Shown here piece after piece: positions 1 to 8,757 of a stretch of DNA of 64,000 nucleotides. A program made the translations under genes and the position numbers. The stretch's first letter is position 1. Every line of letters starts with the position of its first letter. The notes under the pieces are model-generated. The model worked only from the letters and a program-made list of their open reading frames with translations, was not told the DNA's origin and did not search any database. This DNA comes from an uncultured Prevotellaceae bacterium (GTDB lineage: Bacteria; Bacteroidota; Bacteroidia; Bacteroidales; Bacteroidaceae): NCBI GenBank assembly GCA_900319385.1, contig ONOG01000014.1:1-64000 (forward strand), in the 5' to 3' direction.

Positions 1-488
1 AACCATGAATTTGTGATGCTCCGCATCTATTCCTTTTCCGCAGCAATAAAGCCGTGAGGCTTCCTAATTCATGGTCGCAAAAAAACGGAAATTCATTGAT
101 AGGAATTAGAAATAATTAGAACTAATTCATGGTATAAATACAGATATACAAGGCGTCATCATTTCCGAAAGTTGAGTAAATATCATTTTTATCTTATTTC
201 TGTATTTGCAACTCCACTTTCGGCAGTTGTTTTTGTCCCACGCAGAGACACAGAGAGTGCTGGCTCATGGAGGGCGCAGAATAGGATAGTCGTGAACAAA
301 AAGGAGGGTCATTTCACCAAAATGCGGTTTCGTGAACCCAAAAAACAAGAAATGATAGGGGAAAATCCTAGAATCAAAAAAATTCTGGCAAAAACGAATT
401 GCCAGAATTGCGCACAAAAATGGGTTGAAATGTTAAAATTAAGCAGTCAATTAACTATGTTAACGTATGTTAACAACTAAGACCATTT
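1..488. other. Non-coding repeat-rich stretch
   Basis: I see no credible gene here. The 10-base motif AATTCATGGT occurs at 66-75 and 125-134 and in inverted form at 2-11; the inverted form appears again at 42738-42747. Around 238-262 lies a fragment of the CACGCAGAGACACAGAG-type repeat that also occurs near 38830 and 42782. An open frame at 172-480 has no recognisable domain, and part of it is made of that repeat, so I do not call it. Confidence 0.6.
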
Positions 489-1067
489 TTATTTGGGTCC
501 CCCAAAAGATTCATAGGTACCATCGTCGAAGAAAATGCGGATTTCGGTAATCTGATGAGGACGACGGGGCTGGGGCTGCACCTGGGCGATGGTTTCACGA
601 ACCACTTCGGTCAGGGCAGAACTTCCTGCCCCCTTGGCTCCCTTAGCCAGATCAGCAGACAGAAGCGCATCGAGACCACCAAACAAATCGGGTGAAGCGG
701 CTGTGGCAGCACGACTGTTGCGCACCGACGAAACCGGAGCGGCACTCTCGGCAGATGCTGGGCGCGCGCCAGGCACAAGTTCCTCCTTATTATTAATAGT
801 AGCAGGAGGCAGCTCAGGCAGGATTTCTTCCTCGCCATCCTCAAGCTCCAACTCACGATACATATCGCCTTCACCCTGATAGACCCACAGGGGGTTCAAA
901 TCGGGGAAGCCCTTAATGATGCTCCTGAAGATGGTGAGGGTGGGGTTGCTTCGCCCGCTCGTGATGTGCGAGAGGGTGGCAGCCGATATGCCGGTGATGT
1001 TGCAAAACTGGACATTGCTCAGTCCCTTTGCGCGGATAACCTCCAAGATACGTTCCGAATCAGTCAT
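489..1067 (-). CDS. XRE-family helix-turn-helix regulator
   Basis: The 192-residue protein begins with a helix-turn-helix of the Cro/CI (XRE) type at about residues 5-60, including NVQFCNITGISAATLSHI and a following SGRSNPT turn. A linker of low complexity rich in E, P and A follows (about 70-150). A short conserved tail of about 40 residues (EIRIFFDDGTYESFG) ends the protein. This architecture is common for single-gene regulators in Bacteroidales; the target is unknown. A consensus -7 box lies at 1190-1197 on the same strand. I infer DNA binding from the domain only. It stands alone, with holA more than 1.2 kb away. Confidence 0.8.
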   Translation of the reverse strand: MTDSERILEVIRAKGLSNVQFCNITGISAATLSHITSGRSNPTLTIFRSIIKGFPDLNPLWVYQGEGDMYRELELEDGEEEILPELPPATINNKEELVPGARPASAESAAPVSSVRNSRAATAASPDLFGGLDALLSADLAKGAKGAGSSALTEVVRETIAQVQPQPRRPHQITEIRIFFDDGTYESFGGPK

Positions 1068-1189
1068 AGCAAACTGTGATCTAAATGTTAAAATTGTTTT
1101 AGCATTTGAAAAGGTGCCGAGGACGAGTAGCGCATGAGGGCCACCCCCTTGTCGGTGAACGTCAGTTTACACCTTTTTGAATGGCTTTA

Positions 1190-1197
1190 CAAAGGTA
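1190..1197 (-). promoter_or_regulatory. Bacteroidetes -7 promoter box for the XRE gene
   Basis: Read on the minus strand this is TACCTTTG, an exact match to the Bacteroidetes primary-sigma -7 consensus TAnnTTTG. It lies about 120 bp upstream of the regulator start, leaving a long leader. Confidence 0.55.
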
Positions 1198-2320
1198 AGG
1201 AAATTTCGTGAACTGACAAAATTTTGTAAATTAAATTTTTGAAATCGAAACACAAAAATAAAAATATATGTAATTTACAGCCTAAAACCACCACCGTTTA
1301 GCTTTGTGAACGATGCTCCCTGCTGACCAGAAAAAGGTGATAAAACAAATTCATTCTAAAGATGAAATAAAAAATCTATTTAACTGACTATAAATGTATT
1401 ATATAGACTAAAATATACAAAACTTAGGAGCTATGAGCACGAATCAGCCCTACACCCACCCCGAAACCTCAATAAACGCAGCATAAAACCGCATTATATA
1501 GCAGGACTACAGCCACTTATCAACATTATAACCGCTTTGCATAAACATACATTTCATCTTCTAAAGTTTACATCAGTTAAGATTGTAAAATCATAAAATT
1601 GAATTTTAGAAATACAAAGCAGTGCACTCAGTTAACAAAAATCAAACACTCGTTAAGAAATGTTTGTGATTTACAAGCTTAAATATAGTATTTGAAATGT
1701 TAACAATTCTTTTCTGCCATTTTTTTAGAGGCGCAACAGCCCGATTTTCGCGATTTTTACGCAGATTCGCACTTCCGTGCAATGATCGGCATTCAGACGA
1801 TTCTCAGAGCCCAAAATAAGGGATAAAACTTTGATTTACACGGAATAAGCCCCTAATAATCCTGTATCTGAATATTGTTCAGAAAAACGCTACTACTTCC
1901 GAAATCGGAGTATAAATACAGGAAAATAAGACTATTTTGCCACACATCCAAACTACTCTTTTGGGTCATCTGAGCACTAAAACGCAGAATTTTACATTTC
2001 TGTTTGAGTTTTTTGAGCTAAAAAATCCAGCTCGCTTGCAGCCCCAAAAAAATGCCAGAGGGGATGATTGTACGACGAGTTGCGGAGGAGAAAATTCACC
2101 TCTGCAGATGTGGACTCGAATGACGACTTCTGCATCTACAACATCCCCAGATGCCAGAAACTTCACGGGCTACTGGGAGCGCGGACGTCCCCGTCCGCAA
2201 TGGATGCGGGCGACGATGCCAACTCCATCTATTGCTTCCCCCCAAAAAATAAACACTGCGCTGGAAATAGATTCGCAGCGCAGTGTTGATGCTGTGTGGC
2301 AGAACTGGGTCTCTCCCCTA
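1198..2320. other. Long AT-rich intergenic region
   Basis: About 1.1 kb without a supportable gene. It is AT-rich between 1200 and 2000, with a CCGA-AA-TCGG mini-hairpin near 1890-1905 whose inverse (CTCCGATTTCGG) reappears at about 7510, and a GC-rich hairpin at 2181-2198. Open frames that run from here into holA on the plus strand are antisense shadows of holA. Confidence 0.55.
2181..2198. repeat. REP-like GC hairpin GCGGACG-TCCC-CGTCCGC
   Basis: A perfect 7-bp stem with a 4-nt loop, preceded by GGGAGC. It lies 120 bp beyond the holA stop. A related motif (GCGCTCC with GGGACGCCC) occurs at about 30947-30970 in another gap. No T-run follows, so I call it a dispersed palindromic repeat rather than a terminator. 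Confidence 0.55.
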
Positions 2321-3358
2321 TCAGTGCAGGATGAAATAGAGGAGTTCGCGCATGATGTCGGCATCCGTGGAGTTTCCCTTGCCAATGCCTTTCAGCTTGG
2401 CATCCGTCTCGCGGAGCTTGCCGATGATGAGCATCGTCTTCATGGCATTGAAGTTTCGCATAGCCGTCTGATAGTCGCGCAGTTGCCATGTACTCTTCAG
2501 GTCGAGCTGCTGCATGAGCCCCTGCTCTGTCTTCTGTGGGGCATAGTGAGCCTGCATCACGCCTGCGAAGAAATTGAAGAGGAGCGACACGGTCATGACC
2601 GGCGGATTTTCCTTTGGATTACTGTTAAAGAAGTCCAATATCTGATTGGCTTTCAGAACATTGCGTTCGATGACGGCGGTACGGAACTCCCAGGGGTTAA
2701 ACTCTTTGCTGATGCCGATGTTCTTCTCGATCAGTTCGGGTGTGATGCGCTTGAGTCCTGGTGGCAGACAAATGCAGAGTTTGTCGAGCTCGCCAGCCAT
2801 GCGGTTCAGGTCGCTGCCGATGCTTTCGACCATCATCATTTTTGCCCGATCGTCGATGGCGACTTGCTTGCGGCGCAGATAGTCGTCGATGAAGCTGGGG
2901 AGCATCCCCTCTTTGAGTCGCTTGCTCTCGTACACCACCCCCACCTGATCAATCATTTTGACGACTTTCTTGCGTTGGTCAACCGTGCCGTTTTTGTAAC
3001 ATATTACCAGTATTGTGGTCTGTAAAGGGTTTTCTACATAATACTGAAGGTCGTCAAATTTTGACAAATTTTGAGCTTCTTTAACAATTAAAACTTGATA
3101 TTTTGACATCATCGGGTAGCGCTTCGCAGAATTTACGATGTCGGCAACGTTCGTTTCGCGCGTACAGTAGATGGTCATGAGGTTAAAACCCTTTTCCTCT
3201 TCAGTGAGGATGTTGTCGGCGATGTATTCGGAGATCTTGTCGATGTAGTACGACTCCTCCCCCATCAGCAGGTAGATGGGTGCATACTGTTGCTGACGGA
3301 TGGCCATGATGATGTCGCGATGGCTGATGGACACTCCGCCCGATGTTTTCTTTGCCAT
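2321..3358 (-). CDS. holA: DNA polymerase III delta subunit
   Basis: The 345-residue protein is the delta subunit of the replicative clamp loader, which opens the beta clamp. The family signature is seen in the first 60 residues (QQYAPIYLLMGEESYYIDKI), in the AAA+-like N-domain, and in the C-terminal helical segment (PEDPPVMTV-like, then LRDYQTAMRNFN). I chose the ATG at 3358, which gives the usual start MAKKTSGGVS. The open frame extends 79 codons further upstream, but it then crosses a consensus promoter at 3385-3392 and loses similarity. The divergent neighbour at 3487 is an HsdR-N-like gene, a pairing I recall as common in Bacteroidales. Confidence 0.9.
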   Translation of the reverse strand: MAKKTSGGVSISHRDIIMAIRQQQYAPIYLLMGEESYYIDKISEYIADNILTEEEKGFNLMTIYCTRETNVADIVNSAKRYPMMSKYQVLIVKEAQNLSKFDDLQYYVENPLQTTILVICYKNGTVDQRKKVVKMIDQVGVVYESKRLKEGMLPSFIDDYLRRKQVAIDDRAKMMMVESIGSDLNRMAGELDKLCICLPPGLKRITPELIEKNIGISKEFNPWEFRTAVIERNVLKANQILDFFNSNPKENPPVMTVSLLFNFFAGVMQAHYAPQKTEQGLMQQLDLKSTWQLRDYQTAMRNFNAMKTMLIIGKLRETDAKLKGIGKGNSTDADIMRELLYFILH

Positions 3359-3384
3359 ATCAAGAAAATGTGCTAAATTTGCTG

Positions 3385-3392
3385 CAAATATA
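3385..3392 (-). promoter_or_regulatory. -7 box for holA
   Basis: The minus strand reads TATATTTG, matching TAnnTTTG, 26 nt upstream of the chosen holA ATG. It supports the shorter start. Confidence 0.6.
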
Positions 3393-3486
3393 ACAAAAAT
3401 AGGTGAAAGAAGCGCTGCCTGACGGTGCAAAAATCGTGACGGATGTCGGTTTTTGTGGGCATGCGCTGGCTTTCTAAACCGGAGCG

Positions 3487-3951
3487 ATGGATTTACCAAG
3501 ACTGAACTTGCCCCCTTGTCAGTTGCGGATAGAGCAGCAGGAAGGCATGACGAAGGTGTTCGATGTGTTGCGCCAACGCTATGTTGCGCTGACACCGGAG
3601 GAGTGGGTGCGTCAGCATTTCGTGCATTTCCTGATCAACGAACGTGGCTACTCACAGGGCTTGATGGGCAACGAAATTGAGCTGACGCTGAACGGCATGT
3701 CACGACGCTGCGACACGGTGGTGTACGACCGGCAGCTACGTCCTCGGATGATTGTCGAGTACAAACGGACCAACGTCAGCCTGACGCAGAAGGTGTTCGA
3801 CCAAATCAGCCGCTACAACAGGGTGATGCGGGTCGATTGGCTCATCGTGAGCAACGGCCTCGAGCACTACTGCTGCTGCATGGACTATGAACAGCAAACG
3901 TATGCGTTCGTTCGGGAAATCCCGACATTTGACGAGGTGGTGGGAGCATGA
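3487..3951 (+). CDS. HsdR_N_2-type small nuclease-like protein
   Basis: This 154-residue protein resembles the stand-alone HSDR_N_2 family (type I restriction enzyme R subunit, N-terminal domain). It shows the PD-(D/E)XK-like core: RRCDTVVYD followed about 12 residues later by MIVEYKR (E-x-K), then a helical segment with QISRYN and a WLIVSNG strand. It lacks the helicase part of HsdR. It is divergent from holA. In Bacteroidales this family is widespread outside R-M loci, so a direct link with the methylase downstream (37 bp away) is not certain. The role is inferred from the fold motif only. Confidence 0.75.
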   Translation: MDLPRLNLPPCQLRIEQQEGMTKVFDVLRQRYVALTPEEWVRQHFVHFLINERGYSQGLMGNEIELTLNGMSRRCDTVVYDRQLRPRMIVEYKRTNVSLTQKVFDQISRYNRVMRVDWLIVSNGLEHYCCCMDYEQQTYAFVREIPTFDEVVGA

Positions 3952-3988
3952 AACTTGTCAAACCACTCCAAATCAATAAAGAAAAGAA

Positions 3989-6763
3989 ATGAAGACTGAG
4001 AAACAAATGGCAATAGCCGCTGCCGAATTCGCTGAACGATGGAAAGGCAGAGGATATGAAAGGGGCGAGTCGCAACCCTTTTGGATTGACTTGCTGACAA
4101 ATGTCTTTGGCATTGAAACACCATCGGATGGCTTTATCACATTTGAAGACCATCGAATGGTGGATGCCTCCAACTTTATAGATGGTCGTATTCGTTCCAC
4201 TAAAGTTCTGATAGAGCAGAAATCTTTGGGAAAGGATTTGCGTGCTGGCATCCGACAAAGCGACAATTCTTTGCTGACCCCTTTCCAGCAAGCCCGTCGC
4301 TATGTAGTCAGTCTGCCAGTCTCGGAGCATCCACGTTGGATTGTCACTTGCAACTTCTGTGAGTTCTTGGTCTATGACATGGAGCAACCCAACGGTGAAC
4401 CTGAGCAGATTCTCTTGGAGAATTTGGGCAAAGAGTATTACCGTCTGATGTTCCTTGTTGATGCCAAAAATGAACATCTTAGCAAGGAAATAAAAGTGTC
4501 GAAAGAAGCAGGTGAGATTGTCGGCAAGATTTACGAGGCTCTATTGGAGCAATACGACGATAACAGCCCCGAAGCCCTGCGTTGGCTCAACATCTTATGT
4601 GTCCGCATCGTGTTCTGCCTTTATGCCGAAGATGCTGGAATATTTTCGCATGACCAATTCCATGATTTCCTTGCTCGCTATGAGGCCGAAGACATGCGCA
4701 GAGCCTTACGTGACCTCTTTGAAGTGTTGAACACACCGTTGGAGAAGCGTAGTAAATATCTGAAAGATGATTTGAAAGCCTTTCCTTACACCAACGGAGG
4801 ATTGTTTGAAGAAGAAATAGAAATCCCTCAATTCACCGAAGAACTTAGGACGACTCTTTTGCAGAATGCCAGCCTTGACTTCGATTGGTCGGAAATATCT
4901 CCTACCATCTTTGGAGCCGTGTTTGAAAGCACACTTAATCCAGAGACACGTCGAAGCGGCGGTATGCACTACACATCCATCGAGAATATTCATAAGGTCA
5001 TTGACCCGTTGTTCTTGAATGATTTGCGCCGTGAATTGGACGAGATACTGGAAGAAAAGGTTGAGCGACAACGGCAGAAGAAACTCGATGACTTCCAAGA
5101 CCGTTTGGCCTCGCTTACTTTCTTAGACCCTGCTTGCGGCTCTGGTAACTTTCTTACAGAGACTTATCTTTCACTTCGTCGTTTGGAGAACGAGGTCATT
5201 CGTGAACGCTTTCACGGCCAGGCATTCCTCGGCTTTGAGGAAGTGAACCCAGTCAAGGTTGGCATTCATCAGTTCTACGGCATAGAGATCAACGACTTTG
5301 CTGTGACCGTAGCCACGACGGCCCTTTGGATTTCAGAAGCTCAAATGCTTCGTGAGACCGAAAAGATTATCAAACACGATATAGAATTTTTGCCGCTAAA
5401 ATCCTATTCCAATATTGTAGAAGGAAATGCCCTTCATGTTGATTGGCAAAGTGTAGTGCCAAAGGAAAAGTTGAATTTCATTATTGGCAACCCTCCGTTT
5501 GTAGGAGCCAGAATGATGGCACAAGGAAGTTCGCAAAAGAAAGATGTTGAGAGATTATTTGGGAAAATTAAGGACGTGCAAGATCTTGACTATGTGTGCT
5601 GTTGGTATAAAAAGGCCGCCCAACTCATGCAAAACTCTCACACAAGGGCTGGCTTTGTCTCAACAAACAGTATTTGCCAAGGTTCCCAAGTGCCTATTCT
5701 TTGGAACGTTCTTTTCAATGACTTCCATGTCAGAATCAACTTTGCCTATCAGACGTTTAAGTGGAATAGTGAGGCCAGCGAAAAAGCCGCCGTTCACTGT
5801 GTCATCATAGGCTTTAGTACTGATGAGGTAAAGAACAAATATCTATTTACGCCAAGTGGTCAAAAGCAGCAGGTTAGCCATATCAGCCCTTATCTGTTCG
5901 AGGGCGACAATACGTTTGCCGTCAGCCAAAAGACTCCGCTTTGCGATGTTCCTCAGATGAACTTCGGCAATCAGCCTCGTGATGGTGGACATTTTGTTTT
6001 GACAGAAGATGAAAAGGATTTGCTGGTTCGGCAGGAGCCTGCACTTGTGAAATGGATACGTCCTTATATTGGCGCAGAGGAGTTTATAAAGCAGAAATCG
6101 CGTTATTGCTTGTGGCTTCGTGATGCCCAGCCTGCTGACATCAAACAGAGCAAGTTTCTGTATGATAGGGTACAGGCTGTTCGTGAGTTCAGACTGGCAT
6201 CTTCAGCTAAGACCACACAGGGCTATGCAAAAGTGCCACACTTATTTGCGCAAATCACACAGCCAGAAGGTGCAGATTGTCTGCTTGTTCCACGCGTTTC
6301 TTCTGAACGCCGTCGCTATGCACCTATTGGTTTCATCAAGGCTGGTGTGGTAGCATCTGATGCCGTCCAGATAATACCGAATGCGACTCTCTATCATTTT
6401 GGTGTTCTAACATCAAACGTTCACATGGCATGGATGAGGGTGGTGTGTGGTCGATTAGAAATGCGATATCGTTACAGTAAGGAACAAGTATATAACACAT
6501 TCCCTTGGCCAAATCCGACTGAGACGCAGAAAGTGAAGATAGAACAGACAGCCCAAGCCATTCTTGATGCACGTGCTAAATATCCAGACACTTCTTTAGC
6601 AGATTTATATGATGAGGTAACAATGCCTGTTGAGCTTCGCAAAGCACATCAAGACAATGACCGTGCCGTCATGCAGGCCTACGGTTTTCCAGTGAAGTCC
6701 ACTTTTACGGAAAGCCAGTGTGTGGCAGAGTTGTTTAAGTTGTATAAGGAAATGACAAAATAG
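3989..6763 (+). CDS. MmeI-like type IIL restriction-methylation enzyme
   Basis: The 924-residue protein matches the length and layout of the MmeI family, single-chain enzymes that both methylate adenine and cut at a distance. An N-terminal nuclease motif is present: D65, then E76-Q-K78 inside KVLIEQKS. A helical spacer follows (CLYAEDAGIF, about 205-215; FPYTNGGLFEE, about 263-273). SAM motif I is DPACGSGNFL from D380, and the catalytic motif is NPPF from N501. A target-recognition region lies at about 620-850. All key residues look intact, so it is probably active in both functions. Base composition is lower in GC than its neighbours, which suggests transfer. It has no separate specificity subunit. 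A DUF3841-like gene follows 11 nt later. Confidence 0.85.
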   Translation: MKTEKQMAIAAAEFAERWKGRGYERGESQPFWIDLLTNVFGIETPSDGFITFEDHRMVDASNFIDGRIRSTKVLIEQKSLGKDLRAGIRQSDNSLLTPFQQARRYVVSLPVSEHPRWIVTCNFCEFLVYDMEQPNGEPEQILLENLGKEYYRLMFLVDAKNEHLSKEIKVSKEAGEIVGKIYEALLEQYDDNSPEALRWLNILCVRIVFCLYAEDAGIFSHDQFHDFLARYEAEDMRRALRDLFEVLNTPLEKRSKYLKDDLKAFPYTNGGLFEEEIEIPQFTEELRTTLLQNASLDFDWSEISPTIFGAVFESTLNPETRRSGGMHYTSIENIHKVIDPLFLNDLRRELDEILEEKVERQRQKKLDDFQDRLASLTFLDPACGSGNFLTETYLSLRRLENEVIRERFHGQAFLGFEEVNPVKVGIHQFYGIEINDFAVTVATTALWISEAQMLRETEKIIKHDIEFLPLKSYSNIVEGNALHVDWQSVVPKEKLNFIIGNPPFVGARMMAQGSSQKKDVERLFGKIKDVQDLDYVCCWYKKAAQLMQNSHTRAGFVSTNSICQGSQVPILWNVLFNDFHVRINFAYQTFKWNSEASEKAAVHCVIIGFSTDEVKNKYLFTPSGQKQQVSHISPYLFEGDNTFAVSQKTPLCDVPQMNFGNQPRDGGHFVLTEDEKDLLVRQEPALVKWIRPYIGAEEFIKQKSRYCLWLRDAQPADIKQSKFLYDRVQAVREFRLASSAKTTQGYAKVPHLFAQITQPEGADCLLVPRVSSERRRYAPIGFIKAGVVASDAVQIIPNATLYHFGVLTSNVHMAWMRVVCGRLEMRYRYSKEQVYNTFPWPNPTETQKVKIEQTAQAILDARAKYPDTSLADLYDEVTMPVELRKAHQDNDRAVMQAYGFPVKSTFTESQCVAELFKLYKEMTK

Positions 6764-6774
6764 ATGTCTGAAGT

Positions 6775-7407
6775 ATGAGACTATGGACCATACAAGGCAT
6801 TGCCATCTACGAGCAATTACAGAAAGAGGGTGTGGCCTATTGCACTCATCCTGGCTGGAGCGATTACGAAGAAATTATGCATGCCTATCATTGGATGGCA
6901 GCACAGATGCGTAAACGCATTGGAAATCCACCTGTCCAGGGAATTGAATTTCCACTGTGGGCTTGGTACCAATATGATTCAGCAAAGCGGAAGAAACCGA
7001 CGAGAAGTCCAATTAATTGTTGTGAAGGACTGTCTGCTTTCATGGAGATAGAGATTCCTGAACATCAGGTCTTGCTTTCTGACTTTAGCAATTGGCATAC
7101 AGCTTTGAACCTGTGTGCACTTACCGACTGGAAAAGAATCAGCAAAAAAACAGAGCAACTTGATGAGCTTGCTGGTAGAAGGCTTCTTTTCAAAGAATAC
7201 CCAAAGGATATTCAAAAAGAGATTGAGAATAGTTGGGAGGCTATATTTGATTTGGACAGGCGAGACAAGACAGTTGGGCGCACTTATAAGAAAAACAGGA
7301 GCATTCAAGCCACTTTCTGGGCATTATATCCTGAAAATGTTTGTTCTGTTGAATTTCTCGAAAGAAAAGGGGACAATGTCAAGACATATAAAGAAATCGT
7401 AATGTAG
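6775..7407 (+). CDS. DUF3841-like protein
   Basis: The 210-residue protein resembles DUF3841: it starts RLWTIQG, has a W-x-W aromatic pair (FPLWAWYQYD at about 61-70) and a later FSNWHTALN segment. It has no signal peptide or membrane segment. It starts 11 nt after the MmeI-like gene, so the two are very likely cotranscribed. DUF3841 has no assigned function that I know of. Its position suggests an accessory or immunity role for the R-M enzyme, but this is inference. A ggcatat/atatgcc hairpin directly follows its stop. Confidence 0.65.
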   Translation: MRLWTIQGIAIYEQLQKEGVAYCTHPGWSDYEEIMHAYHWMAAQMRKRIGNPPVQGIEFPLWAWYQYDSAKRKKPTRSPINCCEGLSAFMEIEIPEHQVLLSDFSNWHTALNLCALTDWKRISKKTEQLDELAGRRLLFKEYPKDIQKEIENSWEAIFDLDRRDKTVGRTYKKNRSIQATFWALYPENVCSVEFLERKGDNVKTYKEIVM

Positions 7408-7409
7408 AT

Positions 7410-7427
7410 GGCATATTGCTATATGCC
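7410..7427. repeat. Small perfect hairpin after the R-M operon
   Basis: GGCATAT and ATATGCC form a 7-bp stem with a TGCT loop, two bases after the DUF3841 stop. On the plus strand A-rich sequence follows rather than a T-run, so termination is possible but not shown. Confidence 0.4.
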
Positions 7428-7614
7428 AAAACAAAAGAAGAGATTTTTTGAGGATGCCCAAATAACCCATCGAAACGGATATACGTTATATATACGTACA
7501 TTAGATTTGAACTCCGATTTCGGGACGATAAAGAACCGGCTTGATAGTTTTATAATGACTTGATATTTTATTTCATATTAGTGTTTAATTTAGTAGCTAT
7601 ACGATATCAACAAT

Positions 7615-8703
7615 ATGGCAGAGCAGGAGCATTGGCAATGGCAGAAGACAGGTGAAGCATGGAAGGGTGCAGGTCTGTATCACGTCATCCTGACGGTGAC
7701 AGACCGTCAACCTGTATTGGGAAGGCTCATTACACCTGATGGAAATCCTGCCAAAGCCATGGTAGTGCGCTCTGCTCTGGGCAATGCGTTAGTGGATTGT
7801 CTGAAGAGAATTTCCATCCATCATCCAGAGGTGCAGGTGCTACATTTCTGCCTGATGCCCGACCATCTTCATGCGGTGCTGTATGTACGACGTACAATGC
7901 CTAAGGGCATCAGGACCGTGGCGAGGGGATTCTGGCAGGCGGCGAAGAAACTCGGACGCGCTTGTTCTCAGCCGGGGACTTCTTTTGTTATCCCGAATAA
8001 TATTCGGGAGGAAGTCAAAGAAGAGAGCTTGCGGTTGGAGGATATGGCTGCCGTCCTGTGCGGACAGATAGGTGAAAAGGCTTATTACAGGATAGAGCCT
8101 GTTTTTAGGGAAATGCCTTTCATTCGCCCGATGTCTCGCTACTCCCAACTACAGACCACTATCCGCTACATCGATATGAATCCTCAACGGTTGGCCACCA
8201 AGCGGCTGAAGCCAGGCTTATTCCGTGTGCAAAAGGATCTGGATATTGACGGGCGCAGATATAACGGCGTGGGGAATGCGACTTTGCTAATGGAGAAGAC
8301 ATACGCTCCTGTTCATGTGCGACACATGTTGGTGGAGAAAGCAAGGCATGGAGATGATCAGGAGTTACGTGACTATAAGAACACCTGTGTGCTGCAAGCA
8401 CGTCAGGGGGTGGTGATGGTTTCACCGTTCATCTCTCCCGACGAGAAACAGGTGATGCAGGTGCTGCTGAAAGAACAACATCCATTCGTGCTCTTAACTG
8501 ACAACGGCTTCCGTGATTACTACAAGCCAAATGATGCCCTATTCGATGCCTGTGCAGCGGGGCATGTGTTGATACTTAGTCCTTGGTCCCACGATGGCGG
8601 GAAACGTCACATCAGTCGTGCCGATTGCATAGCTCTGAACGAAATGGCTGAAGATATTTGTAAATGCCTAAATCGCACAGAGTCCACACAGACCAGTTGT
8701 TAA
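7615..8703 (+). CDS. RAYT (Y1-type) transposase with C-terminal Rossmann-like extension
   Basis: Residues about 1-215 form a REP-associated tyrosine transposase (Y1/HUH) domain. The metal-binding HUH motif is in CLMPDHLHAVLYV, and the candidate catalytic tyrosine is in TIRYIDMNPQRLA. RAYTs mobilise REP or REPIN palindromes as single-stranded DNA. Residues about 235-362 are an extra domain (VVMVSPFISPDEKQVM, then LSPWSHDG and ISRADCIALNEMAE) that looks like a DprA/SLOG-type nucleotide-binding fold. No flanking target duplication was seen. This is the only transposase in the window and may have spread the palindromic repeats found at 42.8-43.1 kb. Confidence 0.75.
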   Translation: MAEQEHWQWQKTGEAWKGAGLYHVILTVTDRQPVLGRLITPDGNPAKAMVVRSALGNALVDCLKRISIHHPEVQVLHFCLMPDHLHAVLYVRRTMPKGIRTVARGFWQAAKKLGRACSQPGTSFVIPNNIREEVKEESLRLEDMAAVLCGQIGEKAYYRIEPVFREMPFIRPMSRYSQLQTTIRYIDMNPQRLATKRLKPGLFRVQKDLDIDGRRYNGVGNATLLMEKTYAPVHVRHMLVEKARHGDDQELRDYKNTCVLQARQGVVMVSPFISPDEKQVMQVLLKEQHPFVLLTDNGFRDYYKPNDALFDACAAGHVLILSPWSHDGGKRHISRADCIALNEMAEDICKCLNRTESTQTSC

Positions 8704-8757
8704 AAAAGACATTAATACTCAAGTATTTAAGTTTATAATCATATAATAACAAAAATA

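Noticed and set aside
172..480. Open frame of 102 codons at the window start
   Set aside because: No domain or start signal; part of it is a CACGCAGAGACACAGAG-type repeat and the rest is AT-rich filler.
1937..3025. 362-codon plus-strand frame
   Set aside because: It is the antisense of holA for most of its length and shows no protein family.
7505..7525. Possible RAYT-linked REP before the transposase
   Set aside because: CTCCGATTTCGG resembles the inverse of 1893-1905, but the stem is only four base pairs, so I do not claim a REP here.
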